Assembly: GCA_032158125.1 (NCBI GenBank)
Contig: JASKOT010000006.1
Coordinates: 558,001-622,000, forward strand
DNA length: 64,000 bases
Source of the DNA: Papiliotrema nemorosa
Lineage: Eukaryota; Basidiomycota; Tremellomycetes; Tremellales; Rhynchogastremaceae
Direction: 5' to 3'
Shown here one piece after another: positions 1 to 9,993 of the stretch (positions within the stretch are counted from its first letter, which is position 1; every line of letters begins with the position of its first letter). The translations under genes and the position numbers were made by a program. A model generated the notes under the pieces. That model was not told where the DNA came from, did not search any database, and worked only from the letters and a program-made list of their open reading frames with translations.

Positions 1-1056
1 CCTCCGGCTTGGATGGATGACACGGCGTCCAGCTTCTTGGGTATAATGGGCCCACGTTGAGTTTGGCCGACTGAACCGGTATTTGACAGTATACTCGTTG
101 CGGATTCAGTTGCCTTCGAGATAGTAGATGTCGCTGGTGCAGGGTATCTTTTGCGTTTAAGAAGCTTCCAGTGGACGATGTACAGGTGTTTGTATTTGAC
201 CAAGGGCACCGGATCAGGCGAGTCGATATGAGACGCCAGGGGATCCGTCTTCCTCCTTCCCATTCCATGATCTGCACGTCGAGGGAGCACAGACGTCTCG
301 GCCAGGAGAGAAGGTGAGTTGTGCGAGAAGGAGGGGAGGATCGAAGGGGTGCTGCGTTCCCACACAGACCGACGTAGACCGCTCCAGCCATAATGAGGTC
401 TGCCCTCGACGACCCCTCCGCTCATCCCACTTTGACGCGTCATGGGATCATAGTCAAAATCTTCTTCTCCTAGTTCATCGTCCACTATAGACTCTTGTGG
501 CGGCGGAGGGTACATGAGGGCGCGATGTGTCGATATATCTGACCAGGTCGTGGAAGAGGGAAGGATGGGAGGATCGTTTTCGAGACATTTCTTTGCCCAT
601 AGCGCTGAAAGTGTCAGTACACTCAGGACAGATGCAGATGTCAAGGCATTCACCTTGATCTTGACAGCGCGATGCCCATGTATGACTGACCAGAGTGCAC
701 TCGAGCAGATCTTTCAGATTGAGCTTGGAGAGGATGATGAATGATATCTCGGCAGGCAGGGCCTGATCATCAGCCTCAGTATCCTGAAATAAGCACCAAC
801 GTACAGCTATGATATCCTTCTGAAGGGTCTTAGACAGTTGCTCGGTCAGAAGCACCACATCTGTCGCGTCAGCAAGGGTATGGCTCAGAGACGAGGCATA
901 CACTCACCAATGCGTGGTAGAGACCAAATGAGCTGCATAGCCATGTCTGGGTTCAGTATTGTCCTGACCTGTCGAGTATGGGATCCTACCTCGTCTCTCG
1001 TTCACGGACAGGCTCATGACCGCCTTCTCCAGTCGGTCCTTACCGTCTTTCATCAT
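1..1056 (-). CDS. F-box protein of the Cdc4/Pop1/Fbxw7 type, N-terminal part (runs off left edge)
   Basis: Likely the substrate receptor of an SCF ubiquitin ligase. Spliced by eye, the N-terminus has a helical stretch (MAMQLIWSLPRIDVVLLTEQ) like the dimerisation region before the Fbxw7 F-box. The F-box follows (LPAEISFIILSKLNLKDLLE, then SHTWASRC and LWAKKC). After an acidic, disordered segment comes a KHLYIVHWKLLKRKRY block that resembles the link to the WD40 propeller. The propeller itself would lie beyond position 1, so the gene is partial. Visible introns include one ending at about 611 that restores the frame between SRCQDQ and ALWAKKC, one at about 747-790 and one at about 855-901. The start at 1056 is the first Met of the upstream exon and is tentative. 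Another WD40-type F-box protein remains possible. Confidence 0.72.
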
Positions 1057-2429
1057 GAATGCGCAATATGACCGATACATATATCAACCTAACGTAGCCG
1101 GATAAGTTCGAAAGGGTCACGTCGTCTAGGCCGCGAGATACGCTTTCAGATGATGCTGCCAGCCTTAATCTTCTACATGCTCGAGGTAGCAAGGCCTTGA
1201 GGGACCCAACCAGAGGGCGGGCAAGGATGGTTGTCACGGCTAAAGTGATTCGAATCTCGAGTGAAACATGTGGCTGAGGTTACCTAATCGCAGATCTGTG
1301 AAGCCGATTCGTGGCCTTTAAATACTCTCCAGGGGCTCTATCGCAAAGCACGTTCCCTTCACGACCCATAAAAATCCCCTTCCCCGTATAGCTTATAGCT
1401 GCCTGTGTCCATGTATGGCTGGGCCGGTCATGCAATTACCTCCGGCTGCTCGTCCAAGCGCATGCTGACCTCTTCCCGGTCCTAAGCCATCCGAAAACAC
1501 CTGACTCTCGGCTGCTTCTACTCCAAGACGACTCGCTATGCGGCAGACTTAGAATCTGTGGAGGAAAATGATTCTCGCGAAACTCACTCCAACTGGGATG
1601 AAGAGCCCCCTCCCCCTTGATGAAGCTAGCTATTGTATTCTACAAGTAGCAGCTAGTGGCAACGAGCCATGGTGCCGTGAGGATCGTGCGGTCAATGGAG
1701 AGCCTGTGTAGGTTGCTTGGATACAAGAATCTTCTACAAGAACGATAGACTGCACTTTGAGGCAAGCCTGCATGGCAGCCTACCGCACCATTCCGTTGAG
1801 ATACACGAGCACCGGTAGCTAAGTCTCGTCGAGATGAGTGCCGGGAGAACCGGGTCAACGTGTTTAACATTCTTCGACCTGATCTAGCTCGGTGAACGGT
1901 CATGTAACTTACAGATCAAGAAAGGTAGGATCTTCGGACCCATCTGAGGTCGAGATCTTCGATGTCACAGGCCGAGTTGGGACGCTTGCGATGAACAGTG
2001 ATCTGATATTTGATCAAGGCCGAAGATGCCAGTGGTGATGCTGGTGATGCTATACGAGCATACAGTATAGTGGGGAAATCGTAGCGGGTTCCAGTATGAC
2101 AAAAGGCCAGTGTCGCGGCATCCCATCCGTGTAAGAAGTATCATAAGTGGTGATGCGACGAGTCGCTTGGGACATGCAGTGGGATCATGTGTTCAAGGCA
2201 TCAAGACTCTAGATCTTCCGTACTGGATATCATATCATTAGTGAGATTCTGGTCGCATCTGAGCGCATCCGAGGGACTTAGGCTGGGCTTGACTTACATG
2301 TGGACGAGCGATTTCTCTGAAGCAGAAAATCAAGTCGATTTGTCAGCCATATCAGCACATATTAGCAGTGCGATTTATACGCCATAGATATGATATCAGG
2401 ATTCATCTCGTGTTGTTCGTTACATCTTA
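1057..2429. other. Intergenic: F-box gene upstream region and LSM7 3' side
   Basis: About 1.37 kb lies between two minus-strand genes. Only short, non-conserved open frames are present (for example 1640-1903 minus) and none matches a family I recognise. It probably holds the promoter and leader of the F-box gene and the 3' UTR of LSM7. No tRNA-like fold or repeat was recognised. Confidence 0.5.
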
Positions 2430-2942
2430 TCATGCGAAGGGATTCTCGATTTCTGCCACGTGAGCTGTATTCCAGGTTGGTCGAAAGACTTACCAGCAGA
2501 GCCGTCGGTTGGACTTATGAGGACGATGTTGGGACCTCTCAGCACCACCAGACCCAAAGTCCTCGGTTTCATACTTTCGTCTATACGTCAGGCGGGGACG
2601 AGACGAGAGAATCAATAGACTCACTCTCATACTCCTCAACTACATCATCCATGACCAGATTCATCAATTGGTCGAAACCCTTCAGAGTTCCCGTCACTGC
2701 TCCTCAGCCACATAGGCATTACGAGTATGGAACACTCACCTTCTCTTCCACCCATAAACTTGACGCGTATGCTCTGATCGACATATTGTTGCAAGTTGAG
2801 TATCGATTCACGCTTCTTCTTTTCAGCTGGACCAGCATTACCGGCAGCTCCACCACCTCGACCTCTTGAAGCGCCTCCTCGGCCACCCTGCGCGTCAGGC
2901 CAAGTCCTGCTCTCCTGCTTGACGACTCACTCTAGCTGACAT
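2430..2942 (-). CDS. LSM7: LSm7, U6 snRNA-associated Sm-like protein
   Basis: Subunit of the LSm1-7 (cytoplasmic mRNA decay) and LSm2-8 (U6 snRNA) rings. The spliced product starts MSAR, then a Gly/Arg-rich segment, then the Sm1 motif (ESILNLQQYVDQSIRVKFMG, followed by GRE). Next come GTLKGFDQLMNLVMDDVVEE and the Sm2 motif (LGLVVLRGPNIVLISPTDG), ending in AEIENPFA. The gene is split by at least four introns. The first, 2888-2930 (43 nt), separates a 12-nt coding exon from the rest. Another falls inside GREVTG, which is why no single reading frame shows the whole protein. About 120 residues agrees with the family. The Met at 2942 is chosen because MSAR joins the Gly-rich exon in frame across canonical GTGAGT/CAG sites. 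Confidence 0.9.
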
Positions 2943-3122
2943 GTTGATATAGTTTGTCTAAGTCGAGGTATTGAGGTATAGGCAACAACAGCAAGATGAG
3001 GTAGCGACCGAGGGTGGTTCGGGATAAATAGTCGGAAAAATGCAAGGCAGGATATATCACCCCCGGTTACTCTACTCTCCTCATATCGACCTGTTCTCCC
3101 CTGTCCTCAATCTGAGCGCAAC

Positions 3123-5144
3123 ATGGCGACATCTAGCAGCGATGGGTACTCTTTCAAGGGTGAGTCGATTTCTTGAATACGCTGACCCTCAGTTCTGGCC
3201 CTTTTGAGCAAGGAACGAGGGGTGTATGGTCTGCGAAATGGAGACTATGACCGGTACAAGCGACATTGCGCCAACAAGCTTCATCGTCTCCGACAAGTGA
3301 CTGGCTCGACTTGTGGAAAGGGCAAGACTTTCAAAAAGCCTGCTCCGATTACCAAGGAGAGCGTGAAGGATGCAAAGTGAGCTGCAGCTCTCGGAATTAC
3401 TCGTCCAAGCTCATTGCAGGCAATTGCAGATCCTGCTGTTCTCGGCTGAACGAGCGCTCGCCCATTCTCACGGATTCAAAGCGGCATCGAACAAGCCTGA
3501 AGCTCCTCGAAATGCTCGACAGGATCAACGATCTTGGCTTCGGAAAGCTCTCAAATACTCCACATCGCTATACGAGATCGCTACCGCCTTGTCCCAAGAT
3601 GGAACCATGGACCAGCGAACCTTTGCAGAGATCACAATCTACCACCTTGCTCTACGAGCGGAACTCTATTTTGATCGATCAGCATGGGCAGAGGCAGTGA
3701 CGGACCTCGCAGCACGACGAAAGTTGTTGTCTACATTGGCTGAAGCCGCTCGAGACTCGTACGACCAAGCCCTCGCGACTGAGTTTATCGACACATACGA
3801 CCCACTCATCCGATTCGCGGCTTACAAGCTTGGTAGACAAGAGTCGCACGATATTGAGGGTGTCGTGAAAGACGTCGATGGGGAGATGATGGAGGAGGCT
3901 TTACCAGGTTTCGGCAAACTCGTCGAGGCTTTGCGTGGAGAGACCAACGTGGAAGAGATGGAACAGGGCAGAAAGAAGCTTGAGGATGTCAAGTTCGCTG
4001 GAGATAGCGTGGAACTTCGAAGCGCAGAGATTGTCGGCGTCATGTTGAAGGTCCAGGAGGCTCTTAGCAGGGTGCAAGGTAGATCCGAAGGAGGAAGAGG
4101 CAAGGGCATGCGAGGATGGGATAGAGTCCTGGCCGTTTTAGGGGAGGCTGAAGCGATTGCAAAAAGACTGGTAGACGATCACGAGGTGAGTCGAAATATC
4201 GTCTTCTGACGTACCCATCTGACCATTAGGCAACAGGAACAAACTCCCTGCGATCAGCAAAAACCTCGCAGTCTCTCTCAACAGCTCATCAGTATATCGT
4301 CTACCTACTCCTTTCAAACCGAATCAAGCGAGATCTTTTACTTGTTGAAACTCTACAAAGTGGCTCGACGGCCCTGCCCGTCGATCCAACCAGCTTCAGA
4401 GTACCCGGTGGAAAGGTCAAGGTGGAGGAAGCGGTGAAAAACCTGGCTGCGGTCATCAAGCTCTACGACACGGTGCTGCAGAGCATGTCGCAGCTGCGCA
4501 GTCTCGCCATTGTGGAAGAGAAGGATGGAGTCAGGTCGATGGCCGATGGTCTCGAGGCATACTTCCACGCATCCAGGTAAGCTCGCTGCACGCAGAATGG
4601 TTGGATCTGGCTCACTCGCAGATGTTACTACCTCGCTCGGCTCCATTGCATCCACCCAACACCCTCATACGCCTCTGCAGTCCAGCTGTCTGACAGGGCG
4701 GAACGCTTGGTCACTCAATCGAAAACATCATTGTTCGAGCTGGGTATACCCCTCGAGGAAGAAATCATCACGCTCAAAGCGTCAGATGTCGCCGACCTTG
4801 GCTCGAGAGTCGCTGCTCTGTCTTCAGCAGCTAAAAGAGCACTGTTCGCCGAACGGATACCGAAACCCGTTTTCTTCGATACGGCGTTCAACTACATTGA
4901 CGTGCCAATGGACGAACTGCTTGTCCTTGCAGGCAAAGAGAAGGCCAAGCCGGAACCTGCAGCCCCAATAGTGGAAATGGCCGCGCAAGTGGTGGAGAAG
5001 GTGGCGCCGGCTGCTACTCAGACTGTGAAGAGTGCTGTCAACACCGTCAAGAGGGCGACCAGGGAGGCTACGCCCGCAGTGGACAGTGACACTGAAACGG
5101 AGAAACCGAAAGGATGGTTGGGTGGATGGTTTGGTCGAAAATAG
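3123..5144 (+). CDS. SRP68: Signal recognition particle subunit SRP68
   Basis: SRP68 binds SRP RNA and SRP72 and takes part in co-translational targeting to the ER. The N-terminus reads MATSSSDGYSFKV then LALLSKERGVYGLRNGDYDR and YKRHCANKLHRLR, the start of the SRP68 RNA-binding domain. It continues with LQILLFSAERALAHS and a long helical repeat region. Near the end is KPVFFDTAFNYID, typical of the SRP68 C-terminus, then a Lys/Ala-rich tail ending GWLGGWFGRK. About 610 residues. Introns lie near 3160, 3378-3420, 4186-4230 and 4576-4620. The second (GTGAGC..TTGCAG) is needed to join KESVKDAK to QLQILLF in frame. The Met at 3123 opens the first exon and precedes a canonical donor. Confidence 0.9.
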
Positions 5145-5452
5145 CCTAAGCGAAGTACACATTATGCATCGAGCTTGCAGTCATACTGCGGGCCCGTACA
5201 ACATACCCATCTGCCGTGTCGTATGGGTCCATCAATGAAGTTTGCCGCAGAAGGGTGTGTGTGGTGAGATTAGAGTCAACGTCATTCGTCCGCAGAACCT
5301 GGCGGTTTTCCATCCACCCGTCGGATTTACATTGCTCTCGTTCCCTCACTTCACCCCCCTCCTCGCTCCTGCTTCCCTCCCTGAGACCAGCGATATGCTG
5401 GTCGACTAGACTGTCTTGTGTCCATTCTGTGTCCTGGTGACACGCTCTCGGT
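5145..5452. other. Intergenic, tandem genes
   Basis: The 308 bp between the SRP68 stop and the Est1-like start holds a pyrimidine-rich stretch around 5335-5400, typical of fungal promoters just upstream of the start. I see nothing else in it. Confidence 0.5.
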
Positions 5453-8132
5453 ATGCAGAGCAACTCGCCTCGTGTGAACAACATGCGAGAGTTGCGCAGG
5501 GCGGCAGCCAACAACAATGGCGCATCGCGAGACCCTACCGAATCGTCTCGCTCCGCTGTCGATCTTGACCGGTGCGTTTGTCGTCTCCATTACAGCTCTT
5601 GGAGTCTTGCTCATGCGTAGGGACGCCAAGGCTGCATCGGAGAGGTTGAAGGATGCACTGAGAAAGGTGCCTCCATGGGTCAAGGAGGTCGAAGTTCATC
5701 GACAGAGGTTCGTCGCTCCATTATCACATGGCCATACACTGATCCCAGGTGCCGAGACTTGTTCTTGAGTCTTCTATTCGGACATCCACTCAGTACCCAC
5801 GCTCAATCGCTTGAACCATTATGGCATCATACGACCTACAGCCTTATATCCGCTTACCGCGCCGTCACCTCCAACCTCGAAGCTGCCCTGCCTCCTCCGT
5901 CTGCCAACCGCAAACGTCCAAACGGCAACAATAAACGAGAACATGACGAGCTCAAAAAGGTCTTGACCCGATTCCGACAAGTTCTCGTCAGTGAGGATCT
6001 ATTCTATCGAAGTCTCATCACCCGCTTAGTGGGATTCTACCAACTTCAACCCCTGACTGAAGGGTATCTATCGGCCGTCTCAATCGCTGTACCTGAACAA
6101 GTGATTAATGGAGGATCGGAACATGGTTTAGCGCCTATGATGAGCTATGAGGAGAAAAAGGATAAAGTTGGACTGGTGTATAAAGCGTTGATCTGTCTTG
6201 GAGATTTGGAGAGGTACAGGGTACAATATGATGATAACACTCGACGACAAGTGAGAGAAGGTCGACCGGATACTGGGAAATCGGCTTCGGACAAATTTGG
6301 AAAAGCTTGGACATATTACGAAGTCGCCAGGGCGCTGGTACCGGACGACGGATCGGCTTTCAACCAATTGGCAGTCGTATCGACTTATGCTCAAGACGAG
6401 TTTCTGTGTGTATACTACTATTTCAGGGCGTTGGCGGTCAAGAGCTCTTTCAAGAACATCAACGAGATTTTGGACAAGTTTTTGAGGAAGACTTATGAAC
6501 GATGGGCGGGGGGGATACAGCAAGGGGAAAAGGTGGACGAGGGCATCAGATCGGATCTGCTGGTGCTCGTGGCTATACTCTACAGGAGTCACGGGTGAGT
6601 TCGCAATGACAATCACGCCCCGAGCTCATGATAGCCTTTCCATGATAGACAAGGTGGAAGGGAGATTTAGCAGCGCTCTCCGCGAACAGATTGAAGCTCG
6701 ACAAATCCCCTCAGAGACCATTGTCAAGATGACCGCCATGATCATCGGTACTCACTGGCATGCTCGCCAGACCGCCAATCTCACGCCAAACGGAAATACC
6801 GATCCTAGAGCTGCTCAACGCAGGCTCGAGACGGAGATTATCGCTTTACGGGTCCTGCTCGACTCGTACACCCAAGTGCTCTCGGCCGGCGCGTCGCAAG
6901 TGGAAGAAGCTTTGCGAGTGAGAGCGAGCGAAAGTGCGATTGACGATGACGAGCCGAAACTCCACCTACATATCAGTGCAGTCCTTCGACGCCTCCTCCC
7001 TGCTTTGCGCATCTTCTCAAAGTGGCTCAAGCTTCACCTCGAATACATCACACGGATTCAGCGCTCCGGTGTGCTCGGGGAGGTGATCGCGAGATTCTGG
7101 GAGAACTTCACTCGATTAGCCATCGCGCTCGCTACCTTGTTCCCCATTGATCATTTACCGATTCTCTCGCAGCCCCTTGAGGAGGATGTCGATATGAAGG
7201 GATACATTCCGCTAGCTTGGGGCATGTTCAAGGGAAATGGAGATGGACAGCAACATGACTCACATCCAAATGAGGAGCAATTGATGAGGATAGCGGATCT
7301 ACAGGTCGATGCTAAACTTCTTGCTCAGCTTTCGGTGAGTGCTCATTGTATCCTAGTGATTGACATTAGTCTGGCCAGCATGGCCCCAACCCAACGGCCC
7401 ACTACGAACCGATTCCTGCGTTTGGAACTAGAGATCCACAGGATGACTTGGCGTCCGTAAGCACGGAGACGGAGGATGACCCGGTGAAGATGGCCATGAA
7501 TGCATCGCTGGGAGGGAGCAGCACAGACGAGGAAGAGATCAGGGATGATGATGAAGAGGTCATCGTGTGGAATGCCAGGTGCGCATGACAGCACGCCGAG
7601 GTTGTATCGGCTGATGTGCAGACCTGGTCTATTCAACTTGACGCAACCATCTTTCCACGCCCAGTCACCCTTTCAAACACCCACAGCCCAGGATCTGCTG
7701 CAGAACCTCACGATCGACAACGCCCATCCTCCATTTATCGTTGACACTCCTCCCGCCCGACCTTCCCTTCCCCGACACTCCTCTACGGGTCAACATTCTC
7801 CAGGAATGCTCTTTGGTGGAGATGTGACAGGTTCGAGCATATGGACCATGACTCGTGAAGAATCCGGTAGAGGGACACAGAGGGGAGCTGTCACTCCGAA
7901 TGTCAACATCGCCAACATTTGGAACAATGATCAAACACCTTCCCCTCCTGCGTTGGCGAGGCAGAGTTCGAGTCAACCAGGATGGCATCGGGCTTCTGGA
8001 TCGGGAACATGGGGTAAGGAGGGAGTGATAAGTGGAGTTGGCGTGATTGGTGGGCCAGGCGGAGCGAATGCAGGGTGGAATGGACAGCGCAAGGGGTTAT
8101 CAGGACAAGCCACAGGGCAATATCCTCGTTGA
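5453..8132 (+). CDS. Est1/SMG7 (Ebs1-like) family protein
   Basis: Family members bind phosphorylated UPF1 in nonsense-mediated decay (SMG5/6/7, Ebs1) or telomerase RNA (Est1). The spliced protein is about 810 residues. The N-terminal 14-3-3-like helical part includes CRDLFLSLLFGHPLSTHAQS and EHDELKKVLTRFRQVL. It is followed by the Est1 DNA/RNA-binding-domain signature (AWTYYEVARALVPDDGSAFN, then QLAVVSTYAQDEFLCVYYYF). The C-terminus is disordered, Ser/Pro/Gly-rich, with no visible PIN nuclease domain, so Est1/Ebs1/SMG7 fits better than SMG6. Five introns are inferred. At the third, the acceptor before CCTTTCC (about 6631) is used because it alone keeps SHG-LSMIDKVEG in frame. Start: MQSNSPRVNNM at 5453. 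Confidence 0.83.
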
Positions 8133-8999
8133 TCAGGCAGTGGGCGGTTCGGCATCAGCCATGAAGGGCTTTGGCGAAACTATGATCACCTTGTCCTTGC
8201 GGAACGGCGGCATCAAACACGCTTCATCCCGACTCGACCAACAGGCTAGCCCAAACAACAGGGGATAGTTTGGCGTAGAGGATACATGGAGCTGTCACTA
8301 AGTCGAGAGCAGAAGCAAGGCGAAAGAGGAAGAAGGATCTCTCGGTGGTGTATGTAGCCATTTTGTCCCCACCATCTTTGCTGTCTATATATCTCATCGA
8401 TGCCATCATCTACACGGCCGTGTCGAACGCTTCAACCTGATGCGCAATGCATATCTCACATCAACAGCATCAACAGTGGCATCCTATTCATCATCACTCC
8501 TTGGCTGTTTGTCACCGCGTGTGCTCAACATCCGTGAAGCATGGCACAGAGTTCTTCAATCCTTTGATCCTCATGCATGCACATTGCTAAGACTGAAGAA
8601 AATGCCTCGATGGGTATCTGTACATGCACAGATGATTGTGATTGGTCCATCCAGACCCATACATGGAGGTGATTTTGGGGTCATGAATGCATGCCATACT
8701 CCAGCCAAGCCACTATGTCCCTTGATGTCATCAGTGAGCAGTATGTGCAATCAGTGCCATTTACCCTCAACCCTCCAAATGTCATGACCAGGCCAAGCAT
8801 GCAACATTTGGCCAAACACCCCTTTTCCCCATGTTAGGGTAGATGCAAACATTTCACAAACCGCCGAAATATTGCCAAAAATGGTAAATCAAAGTGAAGG
8901 TGCTGAGAAAGGACGTGCACATCTGATTGCTTCTTGTCTGCAAGCGGTAATATTGGGATATCGCCCAGATGGTGCGTACTCTCAGAATGTGACGTGGGA
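8133..8999. other. Gene-free stretch with strong CpG depletion
   Basis: No convincing gene. A 252-bp run from 8610 to 8861 contains no CpG at all, and 8521-8860 has only two, whereas neighbouring genes are rich in CpG. TG and CA dinucleotides abound. This is the pattern left by deamination of methylated CpG in old repeats. The open frame at 8440-8787 matches no family I know. Confidence 0.55.
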
Positions 9000-9298
9000 T
9001 GTTGTCACGTTGCTCCACTACTAGTTACCAGCCCAACGCGTGACTAGTTTATCTAGCCTAGAGAGAGAGAAGGTACTCAACGATATGTGTGAACTTAGTT
9101 ACCAGTAACTAAGTCGTCTAAGTCGCTGAGGGTTGAGTGATAATCGGCGAGACTGAACGAGATGAACGAGATTCGAGCGAGAGTGACTGGAAAGACGAGA
9201 ATAGCCGAAGCTAAAGATGACTTGATAGCAGAACTACGAGTAGATAACGAGTAGTGATGCTGAAAGCACTGTTATAGTGTTGTATTGACTCAATAACA
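9000..9298. mobile_element. Possible degenerate solo LTR / retroelement remnant
   Basis: The 299-bp block starts TGTTGTCACG and ends CAATAACA, i.e. the TG..CA ends with TGTT/AACA inverted termini expected of an LTR. It is preceded by a short purine-rich run (GACGTGGGA). It contains short internal repeats (TAGTTACCAG at 9022-9031 and 9096-9105) and a near-palindrome at 9094-9113. It is CpG-rich while both flanks are CpG-poor. I find no matching target-site duplication, no second copy and no intact polyprotein, so this is only a candidate. It could equally be the edge of a longer unknown insertion reaching about 9600. Confidence 0.3.
9094..9113. repeat. Near-perfect palindrome (9-bp arms, 2-bp centre)
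   Basis: The arms CTTAGTTAC and GTAACTAAG are exact reverse complements around a central CA. The sequence lies inside the LTR-like block. Part of the left arm repeats TAGTTACCAG seen 74 bp upstream. It may be a protein-binding site or a small hairpin; function unknown. Confidence 0.7.
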
Positions 9299-9737
9299 AG
9301 AAGCTAAAGAAAAGGAATCCACCGTCTTCTCCAAGTACTTATATATCTTTCTGGTCATGAACGAAGGATTCCTTGGGCGTTGAATGAGCGTTGAGTGATG
9401 ACGAAGAGTTGAACGATATTCCACCTTTCGATCTACCTTTCGTTGGACTTCTTCGGCGGTAATCGGTTTCTCAGCGAGAATCGTCGAGTAGTCGTTGAAG
9501 TAGGCGATTCCAGCGAAATAGGCGAAGTCGTTGAGGTCTCGGTCATATATCCTCGGTCATTGGTGGCAAAAGTAAGTCGCGTCGAGGTAGCCTTCATGAC
9601 AGATGTGTCATCAGACGGTATTGGCAAGAATGCACTGGAATGTGGCAATTTTCCAGGGCCAGCCATTCCCAAAGAGGCAAATTGATGAGGGGTCATGTGA
9701 AATGGAGCATGGATTTGCCACTGGGTGGCTATAGAGG
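9299..9737. other. Gene-free stretch between LTR-like block and DUF262 promoter
   Basis: Overlapping short open frames on both strands (9443-9685 plus, 9433-9759 minus) are low complexity and match no family I know. CpG is frequent up to about 9615 and absent from 9617 through 9913. Confidence 0.45.
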
Positions 9738-9744
9738 TATATAA
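9738..9744 (+). promoter_or_regulatory. TATA box of the DUF262 gene
   Basis: An exact TATATAA lies 149 bp before a predicted leader-intron donor and 256 bp before the chosen start codon. It is followed by a pyrimidine-rich initiator-like region (9750-9830). Spacing fits a transcription start around 9770-9800; this is inferred. Confidence 0.5.
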
Positions 9745-9892
9745 CAAACTTCCCCTCAAGTTGTTCCTTTCTCATCAGTCCACTTCTTCCCACCTCAACA
9801 ATCACATCTGCCTCCTTTCATCTATACTCCTGATCAGCCATAGCATAAACTATCATCAGTGTGTCCTTACCATCCATAATCTTAATACATTG

Positions 9893-9966
9893 GTGAGTCC
9901 CCTTTGAGATCTTCGGTTTCGGGTAATGACGACTTTTTGACCGAACGCGCTCTGACTCTCGCTCAG
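9893..9966 (+). other. Predicted 5' UTR intron of the DUF262 gene
   Basis: GTGAGT donor at 9893, CTGAC branch-like sequence at about 9951 and CTCAG acceptor ending at 9966 (74 nt). If real, the Met at 9904 is intronic, which decides the start codon in favour of 9994. Confidence 0.6.
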
Positions 9967-9993
9967 AAATCAATCTCGACGCGACTTTCAACG

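Noticed and set aside
1240..1265. TTCGAATCTCG resembling a tRNA T-loop
   Set aside because: No matching acceptor, D or anticodon arms could be paired around it. No tRNA was found in a by-eye scan of the window.
1640..1903. Short minus-strand open frame between the F-box gene and LSM7
   Set aside because: Arg/Ser-rich random-looking sequence with no family match and no convincing splice context.
9433..9759. Possible gag-like frame in the LTR-like region
   Set aside because: Low-complexity Ser/Thr sequence without a zinc knuckle, protease or reverse-transcriptase motif.
9904..9993. Upstream in-frame Met of the DUF262 gene
   Set aside because: Lies within a predicted leader intron (9893-9966) with good donor, branch and acceptor.
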